Below the pieces are notes generated by a model. The model ran no database searches, was not told the DNA's origin, and worked only from the letters and a program-made list of their open reading frames with translations. Positions 23,771 through 35,469 of a stretch of 64,000 bases of DNA are shown in pieces. A program made the translations under genes and the position numbers. The stretch's first letter is position 1. Each line of letters begins with the position of its first letter. Source of the DNA: Littorina saxatilis (taxonomy: Eukaryota > Mollusca > Gastropoda > Littorinimorpha > Littorinidae); assembly GCF_037325665.1 (NCBI RefSeq), contig NC_090253.1, positions 37,886,722 through 37,950,721 on the forward strand, read 5' to 3'.

Positions 23771-24592
23771 GACTCACATGCGAAGCAAAAGTGAGTCTAT
23801 GTACTCACCCGAGTCGTCCGTCCGTCCGTCCGTCCGGACGTCCGTCCGTCCGTCCGGACGTCCGTCCGGCCGTCCGGAAAACTTTAACGTTGGATATTTC
23901 TTGGACACTATTCAGTCTATTAGTACCAAATTTGGCAAGATGGTGTATGATGACAAGGCCCCAAAAAACATACATAGCATCTTGACCTTGCTTCAAGGTC
24001 AAGGTCGCAGGGGCCATAAATGTTGTCTAAAAAACAGCTATTTTTCACATTTTTCACATTTTCTCTGAAGTTTTTGAGATTGAATACCTCACCTATATAT
24101 GATATATAGGGCAAAGTAAGCCCCATCTTTTGATACCAGTTTGGTTTACCTTGCTTCAAGGTCAAGGTCACAGAAGCTCTTCAAAGTTGGATTGTATACA
24201 TATTTTGAAGTGACCTTGACCCTGAACTATGGAAGATAACTGTTTCAAACTTAAAAATTATGTGGGGCACATGTTATGCTTTCATCATGAGACAAATTTG
24301 GTCACATATGATCAAGGTCAAGGTCTCTTTGACCCTTATGAAATGTGACCAAAATAAGGTAGTGAACCACTAAAAGTGACCATATCTCACGGTAGAAAGA
24401 GCCAATAAGCACCATTGTACTTCCTATGTCTTGAATTAACAGCTTTGTGTTGCATGACCTTGGATGACCTTGACCTTGGGTCAAGGTCACATGTATTTTG
24501 GTAGGGAAAATGTGTAAAGCAGTTCTTAGTGTATGATGTCATTGCTAGGTTTAGGTCAAGCATGTGAGTCGTATGGGCTTTGCCCTTCTTGT
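23771..24592 (+). mobile_element. TCAAGGTCA-rich repeat, copy 2
   Basis: Same ends as copy 1 (GACTCACATGC... GCATGTGAGTC) and the same body, but uninterrupted. It carries a longer (TCCG)n stretch near its left end and lacks a segment near the right end that copy 1 keeps between short direct repeats. It has about seven exact TCAAGGTCA/TGACCTTGA words. It ends 90 bases upstream of candidate SERCA exon B. Confidence 0.8.
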
Positions 24593-24682
24593 TTTTTTTT
24601 TAAACACACACAAATCAGTTCTTGAGAGAGGACTCAGATTCAAAAATCTAATCTGTGTTCTGCCATGCTTCTCTTTCTGTAG

Positions 24683-24747
24683 AAGTGCCAATGCCTGGCA
24701 TGTTCGCCGAAAAGCCCATCAAGCGATTCACCATCAACCGCTGGTAG
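24683..24747 (+). CDS. Candidate alternative SERCA C-terminal exon B
   Basis: A strong acceptor (TGCTTCTCTTTCTGTAG, ending 24682) precedes this exon. Splicing from the phase-1 donor at 4931 gives ...KFVARKFAD then EVPMPGMFAEKP and IKRFTINRW, stop TAG at 24745-24747. The phase is correct, the tail is hydrophilic and basic and would replace the extra membrane segment of the long form, and the flanking sequence is less AT-rich than its surroundings. Known SERCA genes in insects and vertebrates make short and long tails in this way. Whether this exon or exon A is used cannot be told from sequence alone; the intron would be about 19.8 kb and contain the DIRS element. Confidence 0.5.
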
Positions 24748-27700
24748 AGAGGCAACAACAGCAACCGCAAGAACACCATTTGCGACGGCAGGCAGACGCA
24801 CAGAGGACAGACACATCATCAGTGAACATAGCGTATGCTGTGCAGAGCACAACCAACCGGTCTTTCTTCAACATCCAAGAACAGAGAACTGCCAGAGAGG
24901 GACTGAGTTTCTTCCCTTCACCTTTTATTAATTATTTCCCTTTTCCATGGATTTCGCTCTCTCAGTTTAGATAATATTCTCTTCTGATGGACACTGTCTT
25001 GAGCAATCTCCTTCTGAACAGACAGATTTGTCTTGTATTTTACTTGACTTGTGTGGAAAAAGATTAAATATGTGCAGATGTTTTGATAGGAAGCTGAACT
25101 TACTGCACAAGAAATTCAAATTCTTAAAAACAAGGATCAATTTCATTTTTAAATTTACTTTAACTTAAGATCTATCCTTTTCTTTTTGAAATGGATAAAG
25201 TCTTAGACACACTGAAATTCAAGACTTCAGGGAATTTTAACAAATACCAGATCAAACAAAAATATGTTGATTCTTGGAACCTGACAACATGAACATCCAT
25301 GCAACACCATGCGTGTGAACAGGAACTGAACGCTTAAAAGGAGAACGTTACAGCGAAACTTGAACACTGTGTGTTTCACTGAGTTTTCAAACAAAACAAA
25401 ACACAAAAAAACAAAAAAGATGTGAATATTTGAACGTAGATCTCTAGCAGACTGTTTTTGAAGCATGTGCCTGTGTGTGACCTCATTCAAAATTCCCCCT
25501 ATGTTCACACGGGAACGATTTGAACACGAGCTGTTCATTCGTCCACGTTCACGTGTGAACACCTGCCGTTCTCTGCTGTGTGCGTGCACGACGCAGCAGG
25601 GGCGGTAACCGCCCCCTTTCCTGGCGTATTACCGGTACTTTAATTTTTTGTTCAATAACAAATTTGGAGGTATGTTTTGTTAGTGATGGTGTGGAACGCG
25701 TGAAAGGCGGTAAGGTCAGACTTGTACATATTTATTTTGCAAATGGGTATTGAGTAGAGTAAGTGTGTGCTAGTGTGGATTCCCTCGTGGTTTGTTTTTT
25801 TCATCATCCCAAAGTGTTCTTTTAAATCTTCTTCGGTTTTTTTTTAATTTGATGATTGATTTAAATCTGTATTGTGTGTGATGGTTATAAACAAAACAAA
25901 CCGAGTTTTTTTAAATCCTTCATGGCACAAGAGAAGAGGGAAATGGTTTTCCAGAGCGTGAATGTGACTTGAAGCGTGAGCGAGGTTGATCTGTTAATCC
26001 CTGATGAGCATGTGTGAGGCTGATCCGGTAGTCGAACTCGAGTGTGATCTGGTGTCTGCCTTATTATCACTGCGAACCCTTGTCTTTTATGCACCAAGAC
26101 TGTGTTACTTCTTTTTTTTTTGCTCCTCCCAAACCCATGCTTGCACAAGCTATCTAGACATCAATGCGGATTTTTCTTCAGAAGGCAAGTAGGCAGTACT
26201 GTCTCAAGCAGGCTGTCAGTTTTGTGGAATCCTTAGATCTATGGATGCCAAGTATGTTATTGTCCTGAAGTAGGCCTAGTCTGCTGCATTGTACGGAGAA
26301 AATATGTTTATGTGTGGTTCCAGAACCACAGTTCAAAGAGTTAGAGAATGCCACTTGCATAACTGAGTATACCGTCAGTTCCAAGTGTTTTCTATTACGA
26401 TCAAGAGACTTGCAGACTACTGAAGTATTAAAAATTGTATTGTTAACACCAGGGAACTTATGGCCAGGACAAGTTTGTTTGATGACTAAGCACAAAATCA
26501 AAAAAACCATTTCGCACATCTTGACTTAAGCTTCCTAAAAAGCCTCATCTTGGGTAAAAATTGTCACCCCCATACGCTTGTCAACAGGGTGAGGGAGTGT
26601 GGTTTTTTATTGCTTTCTCCTAATTTTTTTTCAAACAACGTGATGGTACTGTCACAGAAATGCTTGTGATTTGGCTAGATCCAATATTAGCGCCACTGCC
26701 AAGTTTGAAGTTTGCGTCCATAACTTGATACCTTGTCGTGTTCGTGTTCTGTAGCGTCCACAACATATCAGTCGCAATATTTGGTACCCCACTGCTTCTC
26801 TCTCCATGCTACCCGTCAATTTTCCCTGTTTAAACCCCAGGTTAAACGGAGGATGACATGACGTTTTGTGAATACCATCTGGCATTGTATTATTATTTAT
26901 CATCTTTGAACAAAATCATGATGAACAGTTTGAGAGAAAATATCAGCGCCCATAGGTTTCATTTTGAAATATTCCGGGCAATGACAGGATCTTTTAAGGC
27001 TGAGAACGGTTGTGTAAAATGCAACACTTAACTTCACGATGTTTAACATGCAAAATAAGAGAAAAAAAGTTTTTGTAATATTCTTGCTGAAAAGAAAAGA
27101 TTAATGAAAGGAAAAAACACTTCTGAATGTTTACCTTACTAATAGCAGGTTTTTGATGTGCCCGAAACAGAGACCAACGATCATAATCTGTTTTCAGATT
27201 GATCAGGATACAACGGTTTTGTCTTCCATGTAGCCTTGAGCGACAACCAGTGGTCGGATAAACCTGTCGTGCGTTATTTTTGATGGCCAGTGTACTTCTG
27301 CAACGGCCATGGCCAAAAACCCTTGGAAAAGCCTCAAAACTGTATACTACATGTCAAAAGTAATGCATTTTTGATGAGAGCTGTTATGTATGCCCCTGCG
27401 TGTTGTTTCAACGAGAGAGATTGAATGGAGATCGAGCGACTGACTTCTGAAAGAGCACATTATGCGTTTTGCATTATTTTCTGTGCATGTTATGATGACT
27501 TTTTTTTTTATATCTTTGAGAAATGTAGATTTTTAATCGATGAACCTATTTATATGATATCTCTCGCATCAGTGTGGTTAAAACTTGTGAAACTTGTTAC
27601 ATTAGAGAGTTGGCATAGCCCTTTTGTATAACTTTTTTTCCTAAGCAATGTTTCCATCTCCTCTACTTCGAAGGAGAGTTTATTTGCAATCATGTTTCTC

Positions 27701-28460
27701 TCCCTTTGCAAGAATAGGCCATGATCTCCCAGTGGGCTTATTTTGAAACGCTAAACAAAGAAAGCATGCATAGCTTTACATCTTGGCTTATTTTTGAGTT
27801 GAGGTTTTCTGTAGTGATAGTCGTACTGTTAACTGGTACTGATGTTTTATGAATGTTAGCAGCATCCACCCCCTTCTGTGTGTTAAGCCTTACCTAAGTC
27901 AAAATTCTGGTTGGTGAGAGGTTGATGTTGAGCTTAAAGATATGAAAATGAATGCGTCGTTGTTGCTGAAACTATCAACAGAAATGAAAAGGAGGGAAAA
28001 AACAAGATAACACCACACCTCTCTTCAATAAAACCCTAACGATTTCGCTTGCATTGTCATGTGTACACCAAGGTTACCCAACCAAAGTACCAAAGCAGTG
28101 GTAGACAGAAACGTAGAACTGTTTGAAAGCCATGGTTTGTTGTCAATGTGTAGCGTTTTTGTTGGGATTTCGTGTATTGTTTTTTCAATGTTCTGATTTC
28201 ATAGTTGTTTTTTGTTTTATTTCTGACACTGAGGCTTTCCTTTTTTCTTTTTTTTGGGTGTGAGCAGTGTCTATCGTTGGTTTCTTTGCGCCTCCAAGTG
28301 CAATCTGTCAGTCGCGTGTTCTGTAGCTACAGAGTCCGGATATTTGTAATTTCCTATAGAAAAAATAAAGATTCAAAAAAGTTTTCTAAAAAAAACTTGA
28401 AGACCTGTGTGAAGTGTTTATTTTGGTAGAATGTCAGTGTTTACTCTGACTCTGTCTTTC
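24748..28460. other. Possible SERCA 3' UTR, then non-coding DNA
   Basis: The first few hundred bases may be 3' UTR of the exon B transcript; ATTAAA near 25063 is a possible poly(A) signal. A perfect hairpin GGGGCGGTAACCGCCCC lies at about 25599-25615. The rest is AT-rich with no gene, RNA or clear repeat recognised. Confidence 0.35.
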
Positions 28461-28488
28461 TCTGTCTGTCAGGTTGGTTGACCGCCTG

Positions 28489-28512
28489 GCTAGTTCTCTC
28501 TTTCTCTCTCTT

Positions 28513-28579
<67 letters not shown>

Positions 28580-28605
28580 CTGTCAGGTTGGCTGACTGCC
28601 TGGCT

Positions 28606-28692
<87 letters not shown>

Positions 28693-28698
28693 TCTCTC
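28489..28698. repeat. (CT)n tract in two blocks
   Basis: Two long CT runs separated by a diverged copy of the preceding unique sequence (GTCAGGTTGGTTGACCGCCT versus GTCAGGTTGGCTGACTGCCT), so block and spacer appear tandemly duplicated. The LINE at 28701 starts where the second run ends. Confidence 0.9.
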
Positions 28699-28700
28699 CG

Positions 28701-29608
28701 AAACAATCCTCATTCCATATTAATTGGTAACGACGCAATAGAGGAGGTAGGAGATCATAAAGTTTTGGGAGTAAATATCGATAATAATTCGTCTTGGGCC
28801 CATCATGTTCGGTCGGTATGTAAAACAATGTCGAGAAAAATATATCAGTTAAATAGAATTAAACACTTTCTAGATCAGCACTCAAGGTTATAATACTTTA
28901 ACGCATATATACAAACCATCACAGATTATTGTTCAACCATCTGGGACACTGCCAGTGCTAATATTTTAAAACCATTGTATAGTTTACATAGGCGAGCGCT
29001 GAAACTAATTTTACTGAAACAATCCAGTTTTGTATTTGATGATTATAAGAAACTTAAGATTCTCCCATTAAAAGAAAGATTTAAATTAAATGAAGGCGTG
29101 CTCCTTCACAAAATACTTTCCGGCCGTGCACCACGAACTTTCGTTGCAAAATTTAAAGTCAAATCAAACCGAAAGTTTAACGTCCCAATTCCAAGGATAG
29201 ATCTCTTCAAATCAAGCTTAGCATATTCTGGTAGCGTCCTGTGGAATTCTCTCAAATTACGAAAAATCACAGTGATGGAAGACTTCGTTTAGTTATATTT
29301 TCATTTGTCCAAAGCATCAGTGTTCATTATATCCACACAAAAACACCCAAAGCTTTAATAACACATTTACTCATGCATGTGTATTCAGCATTGTTTTCAC
29401 TACGTTACATATACGACGCTTTATATTTGTGTATAATATTTAATGTGCAATATGTTGTTGTTTTTCTCTACCTTTTTTTCTCCGTGTAAATATGTGATTA
29501 CATTAGTCCCCTCTCTGGGCGAGGGCTGGTTGAAAAAAAGCTCGTTGTATTGCTTATGCCACAACCCTCGAAAAATACAATTTGATTTGATTTGATTTGA
29601 TTTGATTT

Positions 29609-29610
<2 letters not shown>
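28701..29610 (+). mobile_element. LINE 3' part (non-LTR retrotransposon)
   Basis: Translated pieces read as the end of a non-LTR RT: HKVLGVNIDNNSSWAHHVRS, KTMSRKIYQLNRIKHFLDQH, then after an in-frame stop YSLHRRALKLILLKQSS and LPLKERFKLNEGVLLHKILS. The spacing (LG+xID...W..H....SRKI..L) is typical of the C-terminal half of CR1/Jockey-type RTs. The 3' end ACCCTCGAAAAATACAA is followed by (TTTGA)6. The 5' part is missing. It sits between two (CT)n tracts, so it inserted in a microsatellite. Confidence 0.8.

Positions 29611-29670
<60 letters not shown>
29611..29670. repeat. (CT)n tract after LINE tail
   Basis: Sixty bases of CT directly after the (TTTGA)n tail of the LINE, continuing the kind of repeat that precedes the LINE. 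Confidence 0.95.
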
Positions 29671-29672
<2 letters not shown>

Positions 29673-29679
29673 GGAAACA

Positions 29680-30915
29680 CGGGAACGCTCTCTTTCATTC
29701 ACAAATTCTCTAAAACATGCACTCTTTCAGCAATTATCCAGAGAATTCAGACATATTTGTATCTGGCATGAACCGTTTATTGTTCCAACTGTACGTGCGT
29801 ATGTTTCAAATGTACCAGGGAGATCATTTTAACAAATAAATTGACATGATGTGCCTCAGCAACAACTCGAGCAAATAAAGAAATAAAAGATTTTATGAAA
29901 GAAGAAAAACAAAGACATGTGACTTGCAGTCACGGTTAAAGTTCTTTTCTGCTGCGATGCTGAACGAGATAAATGCGAGGCTTTGCTTGACAATACACAT
30001 GTAAATGTAAGTGCGGAATTCCCACATCTGAGTCATCTGAGGGTTTGTGGCAAGTTTGGTAACAACAAAAATCATAACTGTTGGAACAAATTTCAGGATT
30101 AAAAATTAAAAAAACAGTAAACCGTGAATATATACTTTGCTTAAAAACACATATTTCCGATTCATCTGCACGTGCACGCGTCTATGTCGACCAAAAGAGT
30201 GGGATTCCCTGTAGGTGGAGTTCCTGTACGCCGAACTCTATCGGTAACACGCACGCGAACGTGCTGGATGATTCACACAGAGACATGAGACTAACTAGTC
30301 ACTAAGTACAGTAACTTTCTTGAAAAGCCTATCTGCAGACGACAACCTTGTGCGTCAGAGGCACAACTTGCACAACAGTGCCACGGGTATACTTTCTGCT
30401 TAGCTTAAGTGCTGTTCACATGGTAGCCGGACTTTCAACCAAATTTGCAAAGTACAGTGTATATACATAGTTTATGTGGTTATGTAAACTTGATGTGTCC
30501 GTGATTTTCTCTCGAGAGAACCTGGTTTAGTTAGGTATCCTTCCATCCCATCCCGCACACCGGCTTCTTCCTATCCACACCCCTCCTGTCACTAGAGCTG
30601 TATGCTAAAGTGCTGCCATGTTAACAGCACTTAATTAAGTATAACACCATCGTTACAATTATGATTCAAGTCAGGTTCTGCTGATTTACTTTGTCCCAGA
30701 TCCCTATCAGACTCTCTATGTGTCTTCACAAACTTCTGCTTCTACATTTTCTAAATGAAGCATACAAACAAACAAAACAAACAAACAAACAAACAAACAA
30801 ACAAACAAACCAAATTCCGTGTCTTCGCTGGACACCGTCACTGCCTCGAAGCTTTGCCTCCTTCACAATGCGCCCTTAAGTATTCGAATTTACTCCCAGT
30901 TGTGTTTATCGAGGG
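29680..30915. other. Non-coding stretch with (AAAC)n
   Basis: No gene recognised. A run of AAAC/CAAA tetranucleotides lies at about 30765-30811. Confidence 0.45.
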
Positions 30916-30931
30916 TGGTTTTTATATTTAG

Positions 30932-31786
30932 TCAAGTCTTGACTAAATATTTTAACATCGAGGGGGAATCGAAACGAGGGTCGTGGTGTATGTGCGTCTG
31001 TCTGTCTGTGTGTGTGTGTGTGTAGAGCGATTCAGACTAAACTACTGGACCGATCTTTATGAAATTTAACATGAGAGTTCCTGGGTATGAAATCCCCGAA
31101 CGTTTTTTTCATTTTTTGGATAAATGTCTTTGATGACGTCATATCCGGCTTTTCGTGAAAGTTGAGGCGGCACTGTCACGCCCTCATTTTTCAACCAAAT
31201 TGGTTGAAATTTTGGTCAAGTACTCTTCGACGAAGCCCGGGGTTCGGTATTGCATTTCAGCTTGGTGGCTTAAAAATTAATTAATGACTTTGGTCATTAA
31301 AAATCTGAAAATTGTAAAAAAAAATAAAAATTTATAAAACGATCGAAATTTACGTTTATCTTATTCTCCATCATTTGCTGATTCCAAAAACATATAAATA
31401 TGTTATATTCGGATTAAAAACAAGCTCTGAAAATTAAATATATAAAAATTATTATCAAAATTTTTTTTTCGAAATCAATTTAAAAACACTTTCATCTTAT
31501 TCCTTGTCGGTTCCTGATTCCAAAAATATATAGATATGATATGTTTGGATTAAAAACACGCTCAGAAAGTTAAAACGAAGAGAGGTACAGAAAAGCGTGC
31601 TATCCTTCTCAGCGCAACGAATACCCCGCTCTTCTTGTCAATTCCACGTGCACTGCCTTTGCCACGGGCGGTGGAGTGACGATGCTACGAGTATACGGTC
31701 TTGCTGCGTTGCGTTGCGTTCAGTTTCCTTCTGTGAGTTCGACAGCTACTTGACTAAATATTGTATTTTCGCCTTACGCGACTTGT
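30932..31786 (+). mobile_element. Non-autonomous TIR element (CAAGTC ends), full copy
   Basis: It starts CAAGTCTTGACTAAATATTT and ends ...ACTTGACTAAATATTGTATT...CGCGACTTG, so both the outer CAAGTC and the inner TTGACTAAATAT recur inverted. The body has a (GT)n patch and AT-rich segments with no long frame. I recall this sequence type as an abundant repeat in littorinid snails; that is memory, not a search. A 5'-truncated relative lies at 38879-39170. Confidence 0.7.
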
Positions 31787-31945
31787 TTTTTTCTCCAGAG
31801 GACATTTTCCATTGCTCCCCAGAGAAAAATACACACAAATGAAATTTAATCATTTTAAATAAATTTAAATAATCAAACAGAAAAAGACATTCCTGCGCTG
31901 TTTTTTTCCTTTCACTCTAACTTTATTAGCCGTTCTCCAACACGG

Positions 31946-33018
31946 TATTGTCTTGAAGTCAGCTGAACAATAACTGGTCTTGAAGTCAGCTGAACAATAT
32001 CATTGTCTTGAAGTCAGTTGAGCAATATTATTGTCTTGAAGTCAGTTGAGCAATAGTATTGTCTTGAAGTCAGCTGAACAATATTATTGTCTTAAAGTCA
32101 GCTGAACAATAGTATTGTCTTGAAGTCAGCTAACAATATTATTGTCTTGAAGTCAGCTGAACAATATTATTGTCTTGAAGTCAGTTGAACAATATTATTG
32201 TCTTGAAGTCAGTTGAACAATAGTATTGTCTTGAAGTCAGTTGAACAATATCATTGTCTTGAAGTCAGCTGAACAATATTATTGTCTTGAAGTCAGCTGA
32301 ACAATAGTATTGTCTTGAAGTCAGTTGAACAATATCATTGTCTTGAAGTCAGCTGAACAATATTATTGTCTTGAAGTCAGCTGAACAATATTATTGTCTT
32401 GAAGTCAGCTGAACAATATCATTGTCTTGAAGTCAGTTGAACAATAGTATTGTCTTGAAGTCAGTTGAGCAATATTATTGTCTTGAAGTCAGCTAAACAA
32501 TATTATTGTCTTGAAGTCAGCTGAACAATATTATTGTCTTGAAGTCAGCTGAACAATATTATTGTCTTGAAGTCAGCTAACAATATTATTGTCTTGAAGT
32601 TAGCTGAACAATATTATTGTCTTGAAGTCAGCTGAACAATATCATTGTCTTGAAGTCAGCTGAATAATATTATTGTCTTGAAGTCAGCTGAATAATATTA
32701 TTGTCTTACAATATTATTGTCTTGAAGTCAGCTAAACAATATTATTGTCTTGAAGTCAGCTGAACAATATTATTGTCTTGAAGTCAGCTGAACAATATTA
32801 TTGTCTTGAAGTCAGCTGAACAATATTATTGTCTTGAAGTCAGCTGAACAATATTATTGTCTTGAAGTCAGTTGAACAATATTATTGTCTTGAAGTCAGC
32901 TGAACAATATTATTGTCTTGAAGTCAGCTAACAATATTATTGTCTTGAAGTCAGCTGAACAATATTATTGTCTTGAAGTCAGCTAACAATATTATTGTCT
33001 TGAAGTCAGCTGAACAAT
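31946..33018. repeat. 28-bp satellite array, about 38 units
   Basis: The unit contains CAATATTATTGTCTTGAAGT followed by CAGCTGAA. Variation is concentrated at a few positions: TAT/ATC/AGT before the ATTGTC, and CAGCTG versus CAGTTG. A few units lack a GA (27 or 26 bp), and one is truncated near 32705. Variant units recur in runs, which points to higher-order amplification. Each unit carries an E-box-like CAGCTG and the partial palindrome CAATATTATTG. The array ends about 490 bases from the stop codon of the minus-strand gene. Confidence 0.95.
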
Positions 33019-33189
33019 CATTCTCATGAGAAATGTTGGATTAGCCTTGAAATAAATCCACTGCAGTAAGTTTCTTGCTGTTTCAGTAACTCCTCGCCAC
33101 ATTTGAGGCTGTTCATTTCATCGCATGAGAAAGTATCTTCTTAGAAGTCCTGGACAGCGTTTCACATTTATGTCATCCTAGAAATAACT

Positions 33190-33520
33190 CTCGTCACCAA
33201 ATCCCATAAACCTTCACTCAGCCCTCAGCGTTTAAAGCGCACTTCGTTCTTCACTAAATCCCATACACCTTTGATCAGCTATGCATTCTTATAGTTCCTA
33301 TCTTCAGAGTCGGTAGCTTACTGAAGTGCACTTCGTTTGTCACCAAATCCGACACACCTTCAGTGAGCTAAGCATGAGTATACTGTAGTTCCTATGTTCA
33401 GAATCAGTATCTAGCCGAAATGCCCTTCGTTCATCACCAAACCCCATACTCCTGTACTCAGCTATCACCATGCTCATAAAGTTCCAATGTCCAGTGTCAG
33501 CGTCTAACTGAAGTGCACCG
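33190..33520 (-). repeat. Diverged tandem repeats including the gene's stop
   Basis: Three to four diverged units of about 95 bp share TCACCAAATCCCATACACCT, AGTTCCTATNTTCAGAGTC and CTGAAGTGCACTTCG. The outermost unit overlaps the last codons and stop of the 357-residue gene (CTAACTGAAGTGCACCGTC), so the 3' flank seems to have grown by duplication of the end of the coding region. Confidence 0.65.
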
Positions 33521-34577
33521 TCTTGGCACGCTCCAGACGAGGCAGCGACAGCTGGGACTGGGTGGGGGAGGGGTCTCGGGCAGTCACCACCACCTTGTCT
33601 AGCTTGGCGCACACCTCCTCCAGCTCCTCCCCCTTCAAGCTCCGGCTGCTCATGGTGCTCTTGGACGACTTCTGACGCGGTCCCTGGCGCGTGCTAAGCC
33701 TGGAGCGCGTGCTGGGGCGCGTGCCGGACATGGCGGTGGTGACGGACATGGAACGCTCGCGCTCGATACGGTGCAGGAGGCTGGAGGCGGAGTCCGGCAG
33801 CTTGGTCTTGAGGCGGTACTTGAAGAAGACGTGGTCCTTGTCCACAGAGGACTTGATCTTGACGATGGCGTTGCGGGTGAGGAGGTCCTCGTGCAGACTC
33901 TTCTGCTCCGTCAGGTAGGTCTCCATCAGCTCCTTGTCGAAGCGCGGCAGCTCCCGGGCCTTCAGCTTGCGTTCTTCTTCGGCCTTTCTCTCGTGCCTCT
34001 CGCGCTCCTCCGCCTCCGTCTCGATGCGCGCGTTGTGCAGGGAGCTGCTGGCGCCCAGCTTGGGCAGCACGCCCAGGATCACCGGCGTGGACACGACACC
34101 TTGAGGCGCCGACTGACGACCTCCGAGACGTCTGGCTCTGGGGTCCGAGATCTGGGGCATCTTGACCACCTCATCCTGCACCTCCTCCGCCTCGTCTTCC
34201 TTCTCCTCCTCGGCGCCATCCTCGTCGCTGGCGAACTTGTAGAGGTACCTGGTTTCCAGGGCTTCGTGCAGCATCTCGTCAAAGCCGCGGATGGACTCGC
34301 AGAACTTGCGCTGCCGTCCGAAGACCAGGTTCCACTTGTGGAGCACGTCCCGCTTTTGGCTGTCGATGTTGACCCGCGACCTGCGCAAGTCCTTGTCATA
34401 CTTGGCCATGGCGCGACTAAGGGCCTTCTTCTCGTGGCGGTTGTAACGGTAGATGACCTCCCCCGTTCGCGACTTGGACAGGCTGATGCAGCCTTTCAGG
34501 ACGCGGATCATCTCCAGGGTCTTGCGCTTGTCCGTCTCGCCGTCGATGGTGTACAGAGCTTCGATGCACGCCTCCAT
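33504..34577 (-). CDS. Orphan intronless gene, charged coiled-coil-like protein
   Basis: A 357-residue open frame starting at MEACIEALYTIDGETDKRKT, where the context AACCATGG is a good Kozak match; the frame stays open 20 codons upstream without another ATG. Third codon positions are strongly G/C, unlike the AT-rich surroundings and as expected of real coding sequence. The N-terminal 130 residues are basic and helical-looking (HEKKALSRAMAKYDKDLRRS). Then follow an acidic linker (DEDGAEEEKEDEAEE), a charged helix (EAEERERHERKAEEERKLKA) and a Ser/Arg-rich C-terminus (SGTRPSTRSRLSTR, KSSKSTMSSRSLKG). No signal peptide or membrane segment. I recognise no family; a cytoskeletal or axonemal role would be a guess. 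The long frame on the opposite strand is a GC-rich shadow. Confidence 0.75.
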   Translation of the reverse strand: MEACIEALYTIDGETDKRKTLEMIRVLKGCISLSKSRTGEVIYRYNRHEKKALSRAMAKYDKDLRRSRVNIDSQKRDVLHKWNLVFGRQRKFCESIRGFDEMLHEALETRYLYKFASDEDGAEEEKEDEAEEVQDEVVKMPQISDPRARRLGGRQSAPQGVVSTPVILGVLPKLGASSSLHNARIETEAEERERHERKAEEERKLKARELPRFDKELMETYLTEQKSLHEDLLTRNAIVKIKSSVDKDHVFFKYRLKTKLPDSASSLLHRIERERSMSVTTAMSGTRPSTRSRLSTRQGPRQKSSKSTMSSRSLKGEELEEVCAKLDKVVVTARDPSPTQSQLSLPRLERAKTVHFS

Positions 34578-34798
34578 GGTTGGTCGGTTGTTGTGTGCTT
34601 CGTTGGTGGCTGGACTGAACTGAACTTTAATTTGCAAGGATGAAGATGTAAGGCTGGGCCTTTTCTTACCATCTGTCCTTGAAGGTATTGAAGGGTTGTG
34701 AAGTGTTGGCGTTGTTCGTGAATAAGATGATGGTTGTTATAGCGGATATTTTGCCCCTTGGAGATTGAAGATAATGTTTCTTTCCTGTCGTTTCCTGT

Positions 34799-34808
34799 GA
34801 TTTTCTCG

Positions 34809-34868
<60 letters not shown>
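34799..34868. repeat. (GTT)n microsatellite upstream of the orphan gene
   Basis: About 22 GTT triplets (AAC on the gene's strand), within 300 bases upstream of its start codon; it may lie in the 5' leader or promoter. Confidence 0.9.
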
Positions 34869-34869
<1 letters not shown>

Positions 34870-35154
34870 CGTCTTCGTCGTCGTAGTCCTCGACGTTGTT
34901 GTATTTGCTCCTGTTAAGATGTTTAAATTTCTGTTGCTAAAGCAGTGTGTTTTGTCGATCGTCTGATCATGTTCGCTACGTCATTGTGCTCGCCATGGTT
35001 TCCCCTGGAAGTGGGGATAGCGTTCACGTCTGAGAAGACATTTTCTTCAAAGCTTGTCACGTGTTGTCTGCATTCTTTGTTGACATCTGGAACAGAACAC
35101 AAGACGCTACATTTAGTTTTAAATGGTGATGTGTCATTGAAAACAGACAGACAG

Positions 35155-35432
35155 GCACACACACACGCTCGCACACATGCACCCTCTTGCGTACGCACAC
35201 AGTGACATGCACTCACGCGGGCACATACACAAATTTCGCTAGACACACACACACACACACACACAGTCACACACACACACACACACACGCACACACACAC
35301 TGACTCACACACACAAACACATACACGCGCGCGCGCCTTTGGTATTGCCTCTGTTCTACTTTTTCTTTTGAAATACTAGAATGTTAAATCATCACAAACA
35401 ACACCAATAAACAAACACACACACACACACAA

Positions 35433-35465
<33 letters not shown>
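35155..35465. repeat. (CA)n-rich region
   Basis: Several CA runs, some with GC interruptions (CGCGCGCG near 35325), separated by short unique sequence. No gene. Confidence 0.85.
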
Positions 35466-35466
<1 letters not shown>

Positions 35467-35469
35467 CGT

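Noticed and set aside
23820-23875. CRISPR-like array of TCCG repeats
   Set aside because: A simple (TCCG)n expansion inside a eukaryotic repeat element; no spacers.
33771-34643. 290-residue plus-strand frame opposite the orphan gene
   Set aside because: Shadow of a GC-rich coding strand; Leu/Val-rich with no domain, and the minus frame has the coding-like composition and Kozak context.
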